A stretch of DNA of 64,000 nucleotides from an uncultured Bacteroidales bacterium. GTDB lineage: Bacteria; Bacteroidota; Bacteroidia; Bacteroidales; Paludibacteraceae. Position 1 is the stretch's first letter; every line of letters starts with the position of its first letter. The DNA lies in assembly GCA_902774185.1 (NCBI GenBank), contig CACYHE010000005.1, positions 33,325 to 97,324 on the forward strand, read 5' to 3'. Of this stretch, positions 19,880-28,860 are shown piece by piece. A program made the translations under genes and the position numbers. The notes under the pieces were generated by a model. The model did no database searches, had not been told where the DNA came from, and saw only the letters and a list, made by a program, of their open reading frames with translations.

Positions 19880-19900
19880 AAGGCGGAAGCCTTATTTTTT
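19880..19900 (+). terminator. Second terminator-like hairpin in the greA leader
   Basis: A 5-bp stem AAGGC/GCCTT with GGAA loop is followed by ATTTTTTAT. It lies 11 bases after the first hairpin and just before a micro-ORF. The pair suggests controlled read-through into greA. Confidence 0.5.
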
Positions 19901-19902
19901 AT

Positions 19903-20001
19903 ATGAACGAAGAAACACAAAATACCAATCCTGATTTGACGGATATGGATGAAGTTCGCAAAGCTATCATCGCAAGCGAGATACTGACGCGTAAGTATTG
20001 A
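19903..20001 (+). CDS. 32-residue micro-ORF in the greA leader
   Basis: The ATG comes 3 bases after the second T-run. The peptide is MNEETQNTNPDLTDMDEVRK then AIIASEILTRKY. It is acidic at the start and ends in a well-formed amphipathic helix (DEVRKAIIASEIL) plus RKY, unlike random translation. I do not recognise a named family. It could be a leader peptide whose translation affects the flanking hairpins or a free small protein. A spacer of word-like A/T repeats (20002-20037) links it to greA. Confidence 0.5.
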   Translation: MNEETQNTNPDLTDMDEVRKAIIASEILTRKY

Positions 20002-20037
20002 ATGAACAAATTTGAAATTTGAAATTATAAATATATT

Positions 20038-20505
20038 ATGGCAGTAACGTACATGACCGAAGACGGTCTGAAAAAACTGAAAGAGGAGCTCCACGAATTG
20101 GAGACAGTAGAGCGCCCACGTATCATTGCCGCTATCGCTGAAGCGCGTGAAAAAGGTGATTTGAGTGAGAATGCGGAGTATGATGCAGCCAAAGAGGCAC
20201 AGGGCGCATTGGAAACGAAAATCGCGCATATGAAGGCGAAACTGGCTGACGCGCGTGTGTTGGATGCATCGGATATCAAGACGGACGAGGTGCAGATCCT
20301 TACCAAGGTGCGCGTGCGCATGTCCAACGGTATGGAGAAAACCTATCAATTGGTTACCGAAGGCGAGGCCAATGCATTGCAAGGTAAAATCTCTGTTACC
20401 ACCCCTATCGCCAAAGGCTTGATGGGTAAGAAAGTAGGTGAGATCGCAGAAGTGCAGGTACCGGCAGGTGTGATGAAATTTGAGATTTTAGAAATAAGTC
20501 TCTAA
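20038..20505 (+). CDS. greA: Transcription elongation factor GreA
   Basis: GreA enters the RNA polymerase secondary channel and stimulates transcript cleavage so stalled complexes can resume. The 155-residue product has the N-terminal coiled coil (about residues 8-75) with the tip acidic pair in GDLSENAEYDAAKE, the signature of active cleavage factors. The C-terminal FKBP-like domain follows from about residue 80 (ITTP-like SVTTPIAKGLMGKKVGE). Start ATG at 20038 and length are standard. The gene lies behind a leader with two terminator-like hairpins, and 35 bases of stuttering spacer separate it from the HIT gene. Confidence 0.96.
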   Translation: MAVTYMTEDGLKKLKEELHELETVERPRIIAAIAEAREKGDLSENAEYDAAKEAQGALETKIAHMKAKLADARVLDASDIKTDEVQILTKVRVRMSNGMEKTYQLVTEGEANALQGKISVTTPIAKGLMGKKVGEIAEVQVPAGVMKFEILEISL

Positions 20506-20540
20506 ATGACAAAATCGTAAATCGTCAAATCGTAAATGGT
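20506..20540 (+). repeat. Word-repeat spacer greA-HIT
   Basis: The whole 35-base spacer is made of TCGTAAAT and TCGTCAAAT words. No other signal is seen. Confidence 0.75.
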
Positions 20541-20948
20541 ATGACAATCTTTTCGAAAATCATCAAAGGTGAGATTCCCAGTTACAAGGTAGCTGAGGAT
20601 GAGAAGAACTATGCGTTCTTGGATATCAATCCGTTGGTAAAGGGTCACACGCTGGTAGTGCCGAAACTGCCGGAACCCGAAGCGGATTATATCTTTGATT
20701 TGTCCGACGAACAACTGCATAGCTTGATGTCGTTTGCCAAGAAAGTGGCAGCCGGTATCAAAGCGGCTACAGGTTGCAAACGTGTCGGTGTCACCGTTAT
20801 CGGTCTGGAAGTAAATCATGTGCATATTCACCTCGTGCCGATGAATGCGGAGAAGGATATGCTTTGGTCCAATCCCAAATTGTCCCTTCCGGCAGAAGAG
20901 ATGGCGATCATCGCCAATTCCATCGCTGAGGCGATAGAGAAACTCTAA
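20541..20948 (+). CDS. HIT family nucleotide hydrolase/transferase
   Basis: A 135-residue cytoplasmic histidine-triad protein. The active-site motif HVHIHLVPM is at about residues 93-101, and the substrate loop near residue 10 (GEIPSYKVAEDE) is normal for the Hint branch, which hydrolyses adenosine phosphoramidates. Exact substrate cannot be told. The spacer from greA (20506-20540) consists entirely of TCGTAAAT/TCGTCAAAT words. A strong two-way terminator follows the stop. Confidence 0.95.
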   Translation: MTIFSKIIKGEIPSYKVAEDEKNYAFLDINPLVKGHTLVVPKLPEPEADYIFDLSDEQLHSLMSFAKKVAAGIKAATGCKRVGVTVIGLEVNHVHIHLVPMNAEKDMLWSNPKLSLPAEEMAIIANSIAEAIEKL

Positions 20949-20950
20949 AA

Positions 20951-20980
20951 AAGAAAGTCCGCAATTCGCGGACTTTTCTT
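20951..20980. terminator. Bidirectional intrinsic terminator
   Basis: Stem AAAGTCCGC/GCGGACTTT (9 bp, AATTC loop) with A-run before and T-run after. It ends the greA-HIT transcript on the plus strand and can also serve the M13 peptidase gene, which ends at 21002 on the minus strand. Confidence 0.85.
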
Positions 20981-21001
20981 TTATACACTTTACACCTTAC
21001 A

Positions 21002-23020
21002 CTACCATATGGACACACGTTCATTGGGGGCAACGTACATCGGGCTCTCCGGTGTCACGTTCCATGCCTCGTACCAGGCATTGATCTGCGGCAGGGCACC
21101 GTTTACACGCCAACGACCGAGGGAGTGAGGATCACCTTTCGTACGAACCAGAATCTCTTCCGGACGAATATTGCCTGCCCATACGTTGGCATATGCCAAG
21201 AAGAAACGTTGTGCCGGTGTGAAGCCGTCACGCTCTTGCAGACGATCTTTCTCAGCCTTTGCTTCTTCATTCAGGCAGAAAGCCAGATAACTCACCTGCA
21301 AACCTCCGTGGTCTGCGATGTTCTCGCCAAGCGTGAACGCACCGTTGGCATGTACGCCTGGTGCTACTTCGATACGGTTGAATGCCTCTTCCATCACTTT
21401 GGTGCGGGCATCAAAAGCAGCCTTGTCTTCTTCCGTCCACCAGTTAACCATGTTTCCGTCCTTGTCGAACTGGCAACCTTGGTCATCGAAGCCGTGGGTC
21501 ATCTCATGACCGATGACAACGCCGATAGCACCGTAGTTGAAAGCATCGTCCGCACTCATGTCGAAGAACGGATATTGCAGAATACCGGCAGGGAAACAGA
21601 TCTCATTGCTGGACGGGTTATAATAAGCGTTCACCGTTTGAGGAGTCATGTACCATTTCTTTTTATCCACCGGTTTACCCAGATAGCTGAGGCTGTAGTC
21701 CTGTTCGAACTTCGCCGCACGTTGCAGGTTGGCATAGTACGTATCTTCGGGGTTGACGTCCAACTTGCTATAATCACGCCATTCGTCCGGATAACCGATC
21801 TTAATGGTCATGGCGTTCAGTTTTTCCAGCGCCTTGTCTTTGGTCTCACGACTCATCCATTCCAGATTCTCAATGCGGATACCCAAGGACTTCTGCAGGT
21901 TCTTAACCAACGCTAACATACGCGCTTTATTCTCCTCCGGGAAATATTTCTGTACGTACATCTGACCAACCGCCTCACCGAGCGTACCGTTCACGATACC
22001 GACGGCACGTTTCCATAACGGACTCGGTTCCTCACGACCGGACAGGACCTTGCCGTAGAAATCGAAACTGGTCATGAATATCTCCGTCGTCAAGTAGGAA
22101 GAAGCCCCTTCGATCACCTGCCAGGAGAATAAGGTCTTCAGATCGTCCAGGGATTCGTCAGCCAACATCTTTCCGGCTTCCTGCAGATGCGGAATCTGAC
22201 CGATGGACAGGCTGTCCAACTCTACACCCAATGCAGCAAAATATACCTTCCAATCCACCTGCGGAACCAATGCCTGCAACTCGTCCAAGCTCATCTTGTT
22301 ATAATTGCGGATTGGGTCACGTAACTCTACATTGCTGTAGGCAGCTTTCGCCAGACGGGTCTCCATGCGCAGTACCGTCTGAGCACGTTCGGCAGCGTTG
22401 TCAAAACCGAAGAGACCGAACATCTTCTCTACATAGGCTACGTACGCTTCACGGATCTTCGTGGTCTGCTCGTCGGTATCGAGGTAATACTCTTTCTCGC
22501 CTAACGAGAAGCCGGCTTGATACTCGTTCATGATATTCATCGAACTGTTCATCGCATCGGCATCCACGTACATCGCCCAAAGGCTGTAGTCCATCGCTTT
22601 ACCGAGCGCTTCGGATAATTCCTCACGACTGTTGATTTGTTCGATTTCATCGAGTGTTTTTTTGACAGGCTCGATACCTTCTTGATCCCGACGTGCGGTG
22701 TCCATCGCCAGATTGTACATATCGCCGATCTTTTGGGCCACTGAACCCTCTTGGTGCGTTTTGGCAGCCAAATCTTGAATCAAACCGTTTACCTGCTCGA
22801 GGTTGTTCAATCCTAACTTGTCGAATGAACCGAAACGACTGTATTCCGGTGTCAAGGGGTTGTTCGCCATCCAGCCGCCACATGCGTACTGGTAAAAATC
22901 ATTCTGCGCCACGGCGGTTGTATCCAGATTTTCCAAATGAATACCCGTGGTCTGCTGTTTGTTAGTGCATGCTGTTGTCATAAATGCAAACGCTGCAAGC
23001 GTAAAAATAACTTTTTTCAT
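21002..23020 (-). CDS. M13 family zinc metallopeptidase (PepO/neprilysin-like lipoprotein)
   Basis: A 672-residue exported peptidase of the neprilysin family that cleaves small peptides. It starts with a lipoprotein signal (FTLAAFAFMTTAC, Cys at residue 18), so it is probably membrane-anchored outside the cytoplasm. The zinc site is HEMTH at about residue 505 with the third ligand in GENIADHGGL at about 565. The substrate-binding NAYYNPS motif lies near 465, and the C-terminal RVNG is typical. Length and order match the family. It is monocistronic, with its own promoter, divergent from the FeoB-like gene. Confidence 0.95.
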   Translation of the reverse strand: MKKVIFTLAAFAFMTTACTNKQQTTGIHLENLDTTAVAQNDFYQYACGGWMANNPLTPEYSRFGSFDKLGLNNLEQVNGLIQDLAAKTHQEGSVAQKIGDMYNLAMDTARRDQEGIEPVKKTLDEIEQINSREELSEALGKAMDYSLWAMYVDADAMNSSMNIMNEYQAGFSLGEKEYYLDTDEQTTKIREAYVAYVEKMFGLFGFDNAAERAQTVLRMETRLAKAAYSNVELRDPIRNYNKMSLDELQALVPQVDWKVYFAALGVELDSLSIGQIPHLQEAGKMLADESLDDLKTLFSWQVIEGASSYLTTEIFMTSFDFYGKVLSGREEPSPLWKRAVGIVNGTLGEAVGQMYVQKYFPEENKARMLALVKNLQKSLGIRIENLEWMSRETKDKALEKLNAMTIKIGYPDEWRDYSKLDVNPEDTYYANLQRAAKFEQDYSLSYLGKPVDKKKWYMTPQTVNAYYNPSSNEICFPAGILQYPFFDMSADDAFNYGAIGVVIGHEMTHGFDDQGCQFDKDGNMVNWWTEEDKAAFDARTKVMEEAFNRIEVAPGVHANGAFTLGENIADHGGLQVSYLAFCLNEEAKAEKDRLQERDGFTPAQRFFLAYANVWAGNIRPEEILVRTKGDPHSLGRWRVNGALPQINAWYEAWNVTPESPMYVAPNERVSIW

Positions 23021-23045
23021 AAATCTTTTTTCTCAAATTGCGCTG

Positions 23046-23077
23046 CAAAATTACAAAAAAAATACCAACTGTGCAAA
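23046..23077 (-). promoter_or_regulatory. Promoter of the M13 peptidase gene
   Basis: On the minus strand: TTTG, 20 bases, TAATTTTG, 26 bases before the start codon. Confidence 0.7.
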
Positions 23078-23127
23078 TTTTTCGTGCATAATATAGGTGA
23101 ATTTTTGTGAAATCCCCATAAATAGGT

Positions 23128-23159
23128 ATTGTGTATGTCGCGAAAAAGCAGTATCTTTG
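23128..23159 (+). promoter_or_regulatory. Promoter of the FeoB-like gene
   Basis: ATTG, 20 bases including GTGTATGTCGC, then TATCTTTG. Its position means the transcript starts after the ATG-like codon at 23131, so translation must begin at 23179. Confidence 0.7.
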
Positions 23160-23178
23160 CAGCCGATTTGGTGAGACG

Positions 23179-24879
23179 ATGAGTGAACTGTATAAAATAG
23201 CGGTGATGGGTCTTCCGCAAAGCGGGAAGAGTTCAGTGTGTCATGCGTTGCAAGCATTGGTGGAGCAACGTAAGGCTAGCCATGCCGCAGGAATGCACGA
23301 CATGCAGTTTGTAGAGGTGCATCATCTGGACGATTTGCATGGCCGGAACTATGATGTAGTGCTGCAGATCGTCGATTCTACGCGTCTGGAAGAGTCTCTC
23401 ATGCTCACGCCTCATATCATCGATGAGCATCAGAAAATCGTTATCGCCATCGGTCGATATGACCTGTTACTCAAAACGGATCACTCGCTGAATCTGCCTA
23501 AGTTGGAGCAGTTGATTGGTGTTCCTACCTGCCGTGTGTCGGTGCGGTTGAACTACGGTTTGCCCAACTGTCTGGATATTGTGGAGAACACGATCCACAA
23601 ACCGGCTTCTACGGCACACCCGATCTACCACCTGCGTGATCAGGAAGGCGATGAAGACACCTATCGTGCGTACGTACACGGTATCTTAACTGAGACGCTC
23701 ACGCACGCGAAGGACGACAAGCACCAGACACGCTTGGAGCGTATCGATAAAGTGCTGACCAGTCCGTGGTTGGGCTTCCCGATTATGATGGCGATCCTTT
23801 ATTTTGTCTTCTGGTGTACTTTCGCATTAGGCGCTTATCCGCAGGGATGGATAGAAGAGGGTGTTAGCGCATTGAGTGAATGGTTGAGAGGAAGCACTGC
23901 CGAAGGATGGTTCTCCAGTTTGTTGATTGACGGTGTGCTGGCGGGCGTAGGTGCGGTGCTGGCCTTTGTGCCGAATATCATCATCCTGTTCTTCTTCATT
24001 TCGCTCATGGAGGACTCGGGATACATGGCGCGTGAAGCGTTTATCATGGATAAGATCATGCACCGTGTCGGTCTGCACGGCCGTAGTTTCATTCCGATGC
24101 TGATGGGTTTTGGGTGTAATGTACCGGCGATCATGGCCGCCAATGAGATACAGAATCCCAAGGACCGCGTGCTGACGATGCTGATGGTTCCTTTCATGTC
24201 CTGTTCGGCGCGTCTACCGGTTTATATGCTGTTCGTCGATACATTCTTCGAGCATCATAAAGCCCTGGTAATGATCTCAATGTACGCCATCGGTATCTGT
24301 CTGTCCGTACTGTTTGCGATTGTGATGAAACGCACTAAATGGTTCCGTCAAGGCAATGACGATACCGTCAACGAGTTACCGGAGTTCCGTCTTCCCAAGG
24401 CGCGTAACACGGCTGCGCACATATGGGAGAGGGTAGCGGATTATCTGCAGAAGATCTGCACCGTCATCCTGTGGGCATCGGTTGTTATCTGGGCACTGGA
24501 GTATTTCCCGACCCAGGATCTGAATGACTTGGAGCATTCGTATCTGGCACAGATAGGTCAGTTTGTCGCACCGGCTTTGGAACCCCTTGGCTTTGATTGG
24601 AAGATGTCCGTCTGTCTGTTAACCGGTCTGCCAGCGAAAGAGGCGATCGTCTCTACCTTGGCTATCCTGTATGGCGGAGACCTTTCCACAGCAGGTTTCA
24701 CACCGCTTACCGCATTCAGTTTTATGCTCTTTGTGCTGCTCTATTTCCCCTGCGTAGCGACCATCGCCACCTTACGTCGGGAAGCCGGCAAAAAGTGGGC
24801 ATGGTTCACCGTTTTCCACAGCTTGGCATTAGCATGGTTGGTGGCTTTTGCAGTCTATCAGATAGGCAGTTTGTTGTAA
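23179..24879 (+). CDS. FeoB-like ferrous iron transporter with degenerate G domain
   Basis: A 566-residue relative of FeoB, the inner-membrane Fe(II) transporter. The GATE core is clear: GFGCNVPAIMA and PFMSCSARLPVY near residues 310-350, and GLPAKEAIVSTLAILYGG and YFPCVATIATLRREAG toward the end, with about eight hydrophobic segments. The N-terminal G domain is odd. The P-loop is intact (GLPQSGKS, residues 10-17), but the usual DLPG motif is not recognisable and the NKxD-type motif reads GRYD. No FeoA domain is fused, and the protein is much shorter than the usual 700-830. It may transport another divalent ion or be regulated differently. Start chosen from the promoter at 23128-23159. Confidence 0.85.
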   Translation: MSELYKIAVMGLPQSGKSSVCHALQALVEQRKASHAAGMHDMQFVEVHHLDDLHGRNYDVVLQIVDSTRLEESLMLTPHIIDEHQKIVIAIGRYDLLLKTDHSLNLPKLEQLIGVPTCRVSVRLNYGLPNCLDIVENTIHKPASTAHPIYHLRDQEGDEDTYRAYVHGILTETLTHAKDDKHQTRLERIDKVLTSPWLGFPIMMAILYFVFWCTFALGAYPQGWIEEGVSALSEWLRGSTAEGWFSSLLIDGVLAGVGAVLAFVPNIIILFFFISLMEDSGYMAREAFIMDKIMHRVGLHGRSFIPMLMGFGCNVPAIMAANEIQNPKDRVLTMLMVPFMSCSARLPVYMLFVDTFFEHHKALVMISMYAIGICLSVLFAIVMKRTKWFRQGNDDTVNELPEFRLPKARNTAAHIWERVADYLQKICTVILWASVVIWALEYFPTQDLNDLEHSYLAQIGQFVAPALEPLGFDWKMSVCLLTGLPAKEAIVSTLAILYGGDLSTAGFTPLTAFSFMLFVLLYFPCVATIATLRREAGKKWAWFTVFHSLALAWLVAFAVYQIGSLL

Positions 24880-24935
24880 AATACGGTGTTTAGCGTGTAA
24901 AAATTCGAAAAAAATCAAAGAAATTGGCGTACAAA

Positions 24936-24967
24936 TTTGTGTATGTCATTTTTTTTTTGTAATTTTG
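24936..24967 (+). promoter_or_regulatory. Promoter of secDF
   Basis: TTTG, 20 bases starting TGTATGTCATTTTT, then TAATTTTG. ACAAATTTGT overlaps the -33 box as a small palindrome. Confidence 0.75.
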
Positions 24968-24977
24968 CGCACTTTTT

Positions 24978-25009
24978 GTGTGTCGTGCGCGAATATGCGC
25001 GTGCTACAC
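24978..25009 (+). promoter_or_regulatory. 5'-UTR hairpin of secDF
   Basis: The RNA can fold from GTGTGTCGTGCGCG to TGCGCGTGCTACAC with an AATA loop: 14 positions with one mismatch and four G-U pairs. It begins about 6 bases after the expected transcript start and about 48 bases before the secDF start codon. No T-run follows, so it is not a terminator; it could control translation or RNA stability. Confidence 0.45.
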
Positions 25010-25056
25010 GTAGGAAGATAGTGGAAAATAAACAAATTATTTAAATAAAAACCATT

Positions 25057-28000
25057 ATGCAAAACAAAGGACTTATTAGAATCTTGGCGGCATGCCTTTT
25101 CGTGGTATGCGCCTTCTATCTGTCTTTCTCGTTTGAGACGAGGAAACAAGATAGAAAAGCAGCAGAGTACGCAGTTAAGCACAACACTACAGAAGATGTG
25201 TACTACGACTCTATTGCTACTAAGAAAATCTGGTTCGGTTACACGCTCAAAGAGTGCCGTGAGAAGGAAATCAACCTTGGTCTGGACTTGAAGGGCGGTA
25301 TGAACGTAACCATGGAGGTATCCGTTCCTTCTATCTTGGATGCACTTAGCGGTCACAGCACCAAGCCGGAGTACAAAGCAGCTCTGGAAGAGGCTAAGGC
25401 ACAACAGGAAAAAAGCGGAAAAGACTTCCTTGATCTCTTCTTCGCAGCTTATGAGAGAGATCCGGAGGCAAAACTGGTAGAGGTGTTTGCTACTTGGGAG
25501 TTGCACGACAAGGTTAAACCGACAATGAGCAACTCGGAGGTAGAGAACGTGCTTCGCAGCGAAGTAGAAGATGCTATCAACAACTCGTTCAATGTGCTCC
25601 GTACGCGTATCGACCGCTTTGGTGTGGTTCAACCGAACATCCAGAAGTTGGCTCAGGCCGGTCGTATCTTGATTGAGTTACCGGGTATCAAAGAGCCGGA
25701 GCGTGTTCGTAAATTGCTCCAAGGATCGGCTAACCTTGAGTTCTGGGAGACCTACGAAGCCAGCGAAGTGATGCCGGCTTTGATGGAGATCGACCGTGAG
25801 TATGCGGCTTTGGCTCCGAAGGAGGAAGTGAAGGCAGAAGAGCCGAAGGCTGAGAAGAAAGCAGAGGTTGCCGGTGATGATCTGGCTGATCTCGTTGAGA
25901 ACCTCGGTCTTGATTCCGCTGACGCGGAAGCGGCAAAGAACCTTGAGGCACAACGTGAAGAGTACAAACGTTCCCATCCCTTGTTCGCTATCCTGAATCC
26001 GTCATTGAGTGACGCCGGTCAGGCTGGTCGTGGTCCGCTGGTAGGTACCGTTCATTATAGCGATACCGCTGCGGTGAATAAGATGCTCACTTCGCCGATC
26101 GCACAGAAATATGTGAAGAACGATGTTCGTTTCCGTTGGACGGTAAAAGCTATCGACGAGCGTGGTGCTTACTTCCAGTTAATCGCTCTTAAAGCACAGA
26201 GTGACGGAACCCCGAGTCTGGAAGGTGACGTGATCACCGATGCACGTGCTGAGTTCTCGCAGATGGGTACTGCAGCCGAGGTATCGATGGCAATGAACGC
26301 TGAAGGTGCCAAAGACTGGCAACGTCTGACCAAGGAGAATATCGGTAAGTGCGTAGCTATCGTTCTGGATGGTTATGTATATAGCTATCCGCGTGTGAAC
26401 GATGAGATCAAAGGCGGTCGTAGCCAAATCACCGGTAACTTCACCGTAGAAGAGGCAAAAGACTTGGCGAACACCCTGAAGTCCGGTAAGATGCCGGCTC
26501 CTGCTCGTATCATCCAAGAGGATGTGGTAGGTCCGTCGCTGGGTCGTGAGTCTATCAGAGCCGGTTTGCTCTCTTTCGCATTGGGCTTCCTGCTCATCCT
26601 TATCTACATGATTTTCTATTACGGTTGGACGCCGGGTCTGATTGCTGACTTTGCATTGGTATGTAACGTCTTCTTGCTCGTCGGTATCTTGGCTTCGTTC
26701 AGCGCCGTACTTACCTTGCCGGGTATCGCCGGTATCGTCTTGACCATGGGTATGGCGGTCGATGCGAACGTGCTTATTTACGAACGTATCCGAGAGGAGT
26801 TACGCGCCGGTAAGGGTATGCGTAAAGCAATCGACGACGGTTTCAAGGGTGCTATCTCTGCCATCGTGGACGCTAACGTCACTTCGTTCTTGACGGGTGT
26901 CATCCTGGCTATCTTCGGTACAGGTCCTATCAAGGGCTTCGCTGTTACCTATATGATCGGTATCATCTCTTCGTTCCTGACAGCTGTGTTTATCACCCGT
27001 CTGTTGCTCGAAGACTACTGCAAACGTGAGAACGCGAAAGAGTTGAGCTTCACCACCCGTCTTATGCAAAACTTCCTGCAGAATATCCACTTCGATTTTG
27101 TGGCTGCACGTAAGTACGCATACTGCATCTCGGGTGCGCTGATCATCTTCGCTATCCTCGGTCTGGAGCCGCACGTGTTCGGTCAATTGAACCTTGGTAT
27201 CGACTTCTCAGGTGGACGTAACTATGTGGTTCGTTTTGACAACCAGGTAGTGGATCAAGTAGCTGATACGTATAAAGCAGAAGGTAAAGAGTTCCTGTTG
27301 CGTGCAGAAGTGAAAGAGAACCTGAATGAGATCTTCCGTGCTAACCTTGCGGATGGTGACCAATTCTCGTTGAACGTGATTACCTTCGGTAACGAGGCTA
27401 ACCAAGTACGTATCTCTACGAACTTCGGTATCAAAGATAACTCCGAGGATGTGGACGAGCGTATTGCCAAACTGATTTACGAAGGTTGCAAACCGTTCTT
27501 GGCAGAGGGATTCACCTTTGAGGAGTTCAATTCAACAGACGTTAGCGAGATCGGTATCCGTTCCAGTCAGAAAGTAGGTCCGGCAATCGCAGATGACATC
27601 AAGACCAGCGCCGTATGGGCTATCTTCGCTGCACTGCTCGGTATCTTCATCTATATCTTGGTTCGTTTCCGTAACTTCGCTTACTCGGTGGGTGCTATCG
27701 TTGCTTTGTTCCACGATACAGTGATCATCTTGGGTCTGTATGCTATCCTTTGGAAGATCATGCCGTTCTCTATGGAGATTGACCAGGCCTTCATCGCTGC
27801 GATCCTGACCGTCATAGGTTACTCTATCAACGATACCGTGGTCATCTTCGACCGTGTTCGTGAGTACAACGGTCTCTATCCGAAACGTGAGAAGAAGATC
27901 AACATCAACGACGCGTTGAACAATACGCTGAGCCGTACGTTCTCGACTTCTATGAGTACGTTCGTGGTATTGTTGGCAATCTTTATCTTCGGTGGTGAGA

Positions 28001-28143
28001 CGATCCAAGGCTTCGTATTCGCATTGTTGTTAGGTGTGATCGTAGGTACCTATTCGTCTCTGTTCATCGCTTCGCCGATTGCATATGAGATCCAACGTGC
28101 ACAGGCTCGTCGCGCAGAGAAGAAAGCAGCACTGAAGAAATAA
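25057..28143 (+). CDS. secDF: Protein translocase subunit SecDF (fused)
   Basis: A 1028-residue fusion of SecD and SecF that uses the proton gradient to pull preproteins through SecYEG. The SecD half shows LGLDLKGGMNVTMEV at about residue 80, a long periplasmic domain and GMAVDANVLIYERIREE near 565. The SecF half begins near 690 with LGIDFSGGRNYVV and holds VIGYSINDTVVIFDRVRE near 920. Twelve membrane segments are expected. A charged insert around residues 258-305 (KEEVKAEEPKAEKKAEV, EAAKNLEAQ) is longer than in many homologues. The fused form is usual in Bacteroidetes. clpP follows after a 30-base word-repeat spacer. Confidence 0.97.
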   Translation: MQNKGLIRILAACLFVVCAFYLSFSFETRKQDRKAAEYAVKHNTTEDVYYDSIATKKIWFGYTLKECREKEINLGLDLKGGMNVTMEVSVPSILDALSGHSTKPEYKAALEEAKAQQEKSGKDFLDLFFAAYERDPEAKLVEVFATWELHDKVKPTMSNSEVENVLRSEVEDAINNSFNVLRTRIDRFGVVQPNIQKLAQAGRILIELPGIKEPERVRKLLQGSANLEFWETYEASEVMPALMEIDREYAALAPKEEVKAEEPKAEKKAEVAGDDLADLVENLGLDSADAEAAKNLEAQREEYKRSHPLFAILNPSLSDAGQAGRGPLVGTVHYSDTAAVNKMLTSPIAQKYVKNDVRFRWTVKAIDERGAYFQLIALKAQSDGTPSLEGDVITDARAEFSQMGTAAEVSMAMNAEGAKDWQRLTKENIGKCVAIVLDGYVYSYPRVNDEIKGGRSQITGNFTVEEAKDLANTLKSGKMPAPARIIQEDVVGPSLGRESIRAGLLSFALGFLLILIYMIFYYGWTPGLIADFALVCNVFLLVGILASFSAVLTLPGIAGIVLTMGMAVDANVLIYERIREELRAGKGMRKAIDDGFKGAISAIVDANVTSFLTGVILAIFGTGPIKGFAVTYMIGIISSFLTAVFITRLLLEDYCKRENAKELSFTTRLMQNFLQNIHFDFVAARKYAYCISGALIIFAILGLEPHVFGQLNLGIDFSGGRNYVVRFDNQVVDQVADTYKAEGKEFLLRAEVKENLNEIFRANLADGDQFSLNVITFGNEANQVRISTNFGIKDNSEDVDERIAKLIYEGCKPFLAEGFTFEEFNSTDVSEIGIRSSQKVGPAIADDIKTSAVWAIFAALLGIFIYILVRFRNFAYSVGAIVALFHDTVIILGLYAILWKIMPFSMEIDQAFIAAILTVIGYSINDTVVIFDRVREYNGLYPKREKKININDALNNTLSRTFSTSMSTFVVLLAIFIFGGETIQGFVFALLLGVIVGTYSSLFIASPIAYEIQRAQARRAEKKAALKK

Positions 28144-28176
28144 AATCGTACATCGTACATTTGTAAATCGTACATG
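28144..28176 (+). repeat. Word-repeat spacer secDF-clpP
   Basis: TCGTACAT iterated three times with drift (TTGTAAAT); the last copy contains the clpP start codon. Confidence 0.75.
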
Positions 28177-28860
28177 CAAAATGATTTCTTAAAATACGCC
28201 GTATCGCAGGGTTTGAACTCCATGCATGTAGAGAACGTCATGTCTCGCAGCATGGATTCAACCCGTGCGAGCAGCGGATATATATCGCCGACTATTCTGG
28301 AGGAGCGTCAACTGAACGTGACCCAGATGGATGTGTTCAGTCGTCTGATGATGGACCGTGTCATCTTCCTTGGCACCGAAGTGAACGACTACACCGCCAA
28401 TGTGATTCAGGCACAGTTGCTGTACTTGGACTCCGTGGATAGCGAACGCGATATCAATCTCTACCTTAATACGCCGGGTGGTTCGGTTTATGCCGGTTTG
28501 GGCATCTACGACACCATGCAGTTTGTCAAAGCACGTGTATCTACCATCTGTACCGGTTTGGCGGCATCCATGGGTGCTGTCTTGTTGGTGGCAGGTGAGA
28601 AAGGAATGCGTGCCGCATTGCCGCATAGCCGTGTCATGATTCATCAACCGCTCGGAGGTATCCAAGGCCAGGCAAGTGATATTGAGATTACTGCCAAAGA
28701 GATTCTCAAACTCAAAGAAGAGCTGTATCAGATCATCTCCGATAAGTCCGGCAAGTCCATGGAGCAGATTCGTCAGGATGCGGACCGTGACCACTGGATG
28801 ACCTCACAAGAGGCACTGGAGTACGGAATGATTGACAGGGTATTTACACGTAAAGAGTAA
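28174..28860 (+). CDS. clpP: ATP-dependent Clp protease proteolytic subunit ClpP
   Basis: The serine peptidase barrel that degrades proteins fed by ClpX. Catalytic Ser132 lies in [11 protein letters not shown] and His157 in VMIHQPLGG; the Asp is in QDADRDHW before the conserved [11 protein letters not shown]. At 228 residues it has an N-terminal stretch ([18 protein letters not shown]) longer than the E. coli form, as in other Bacteroidetes. The start codon is the last word of the TCGTACAT repeat in the spacer. Its stop overlaps the clpX start by one base, so the two are translationally coupled. Confidence 0.97.
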   Translation: MQNDFLKYAVSQGLNSMHVENVMSRSMDSTRASSGYISPTILEERQLNVTQMDVFSRLMMDRVIFLGTEVNDYTANVIQAQLLYLDSVDSERDINLYLNTPGGSVYAGLGIYDTMQFVKARVSTICTGLAASMGAVLLVAGEKGMRAALPHSRVMIHQPLGGIQGQASDIEITAKEILKLKEELYQIISDKSGKSMEQIRQDADRDHWMTSQEALEYGMIDRVFTRKE

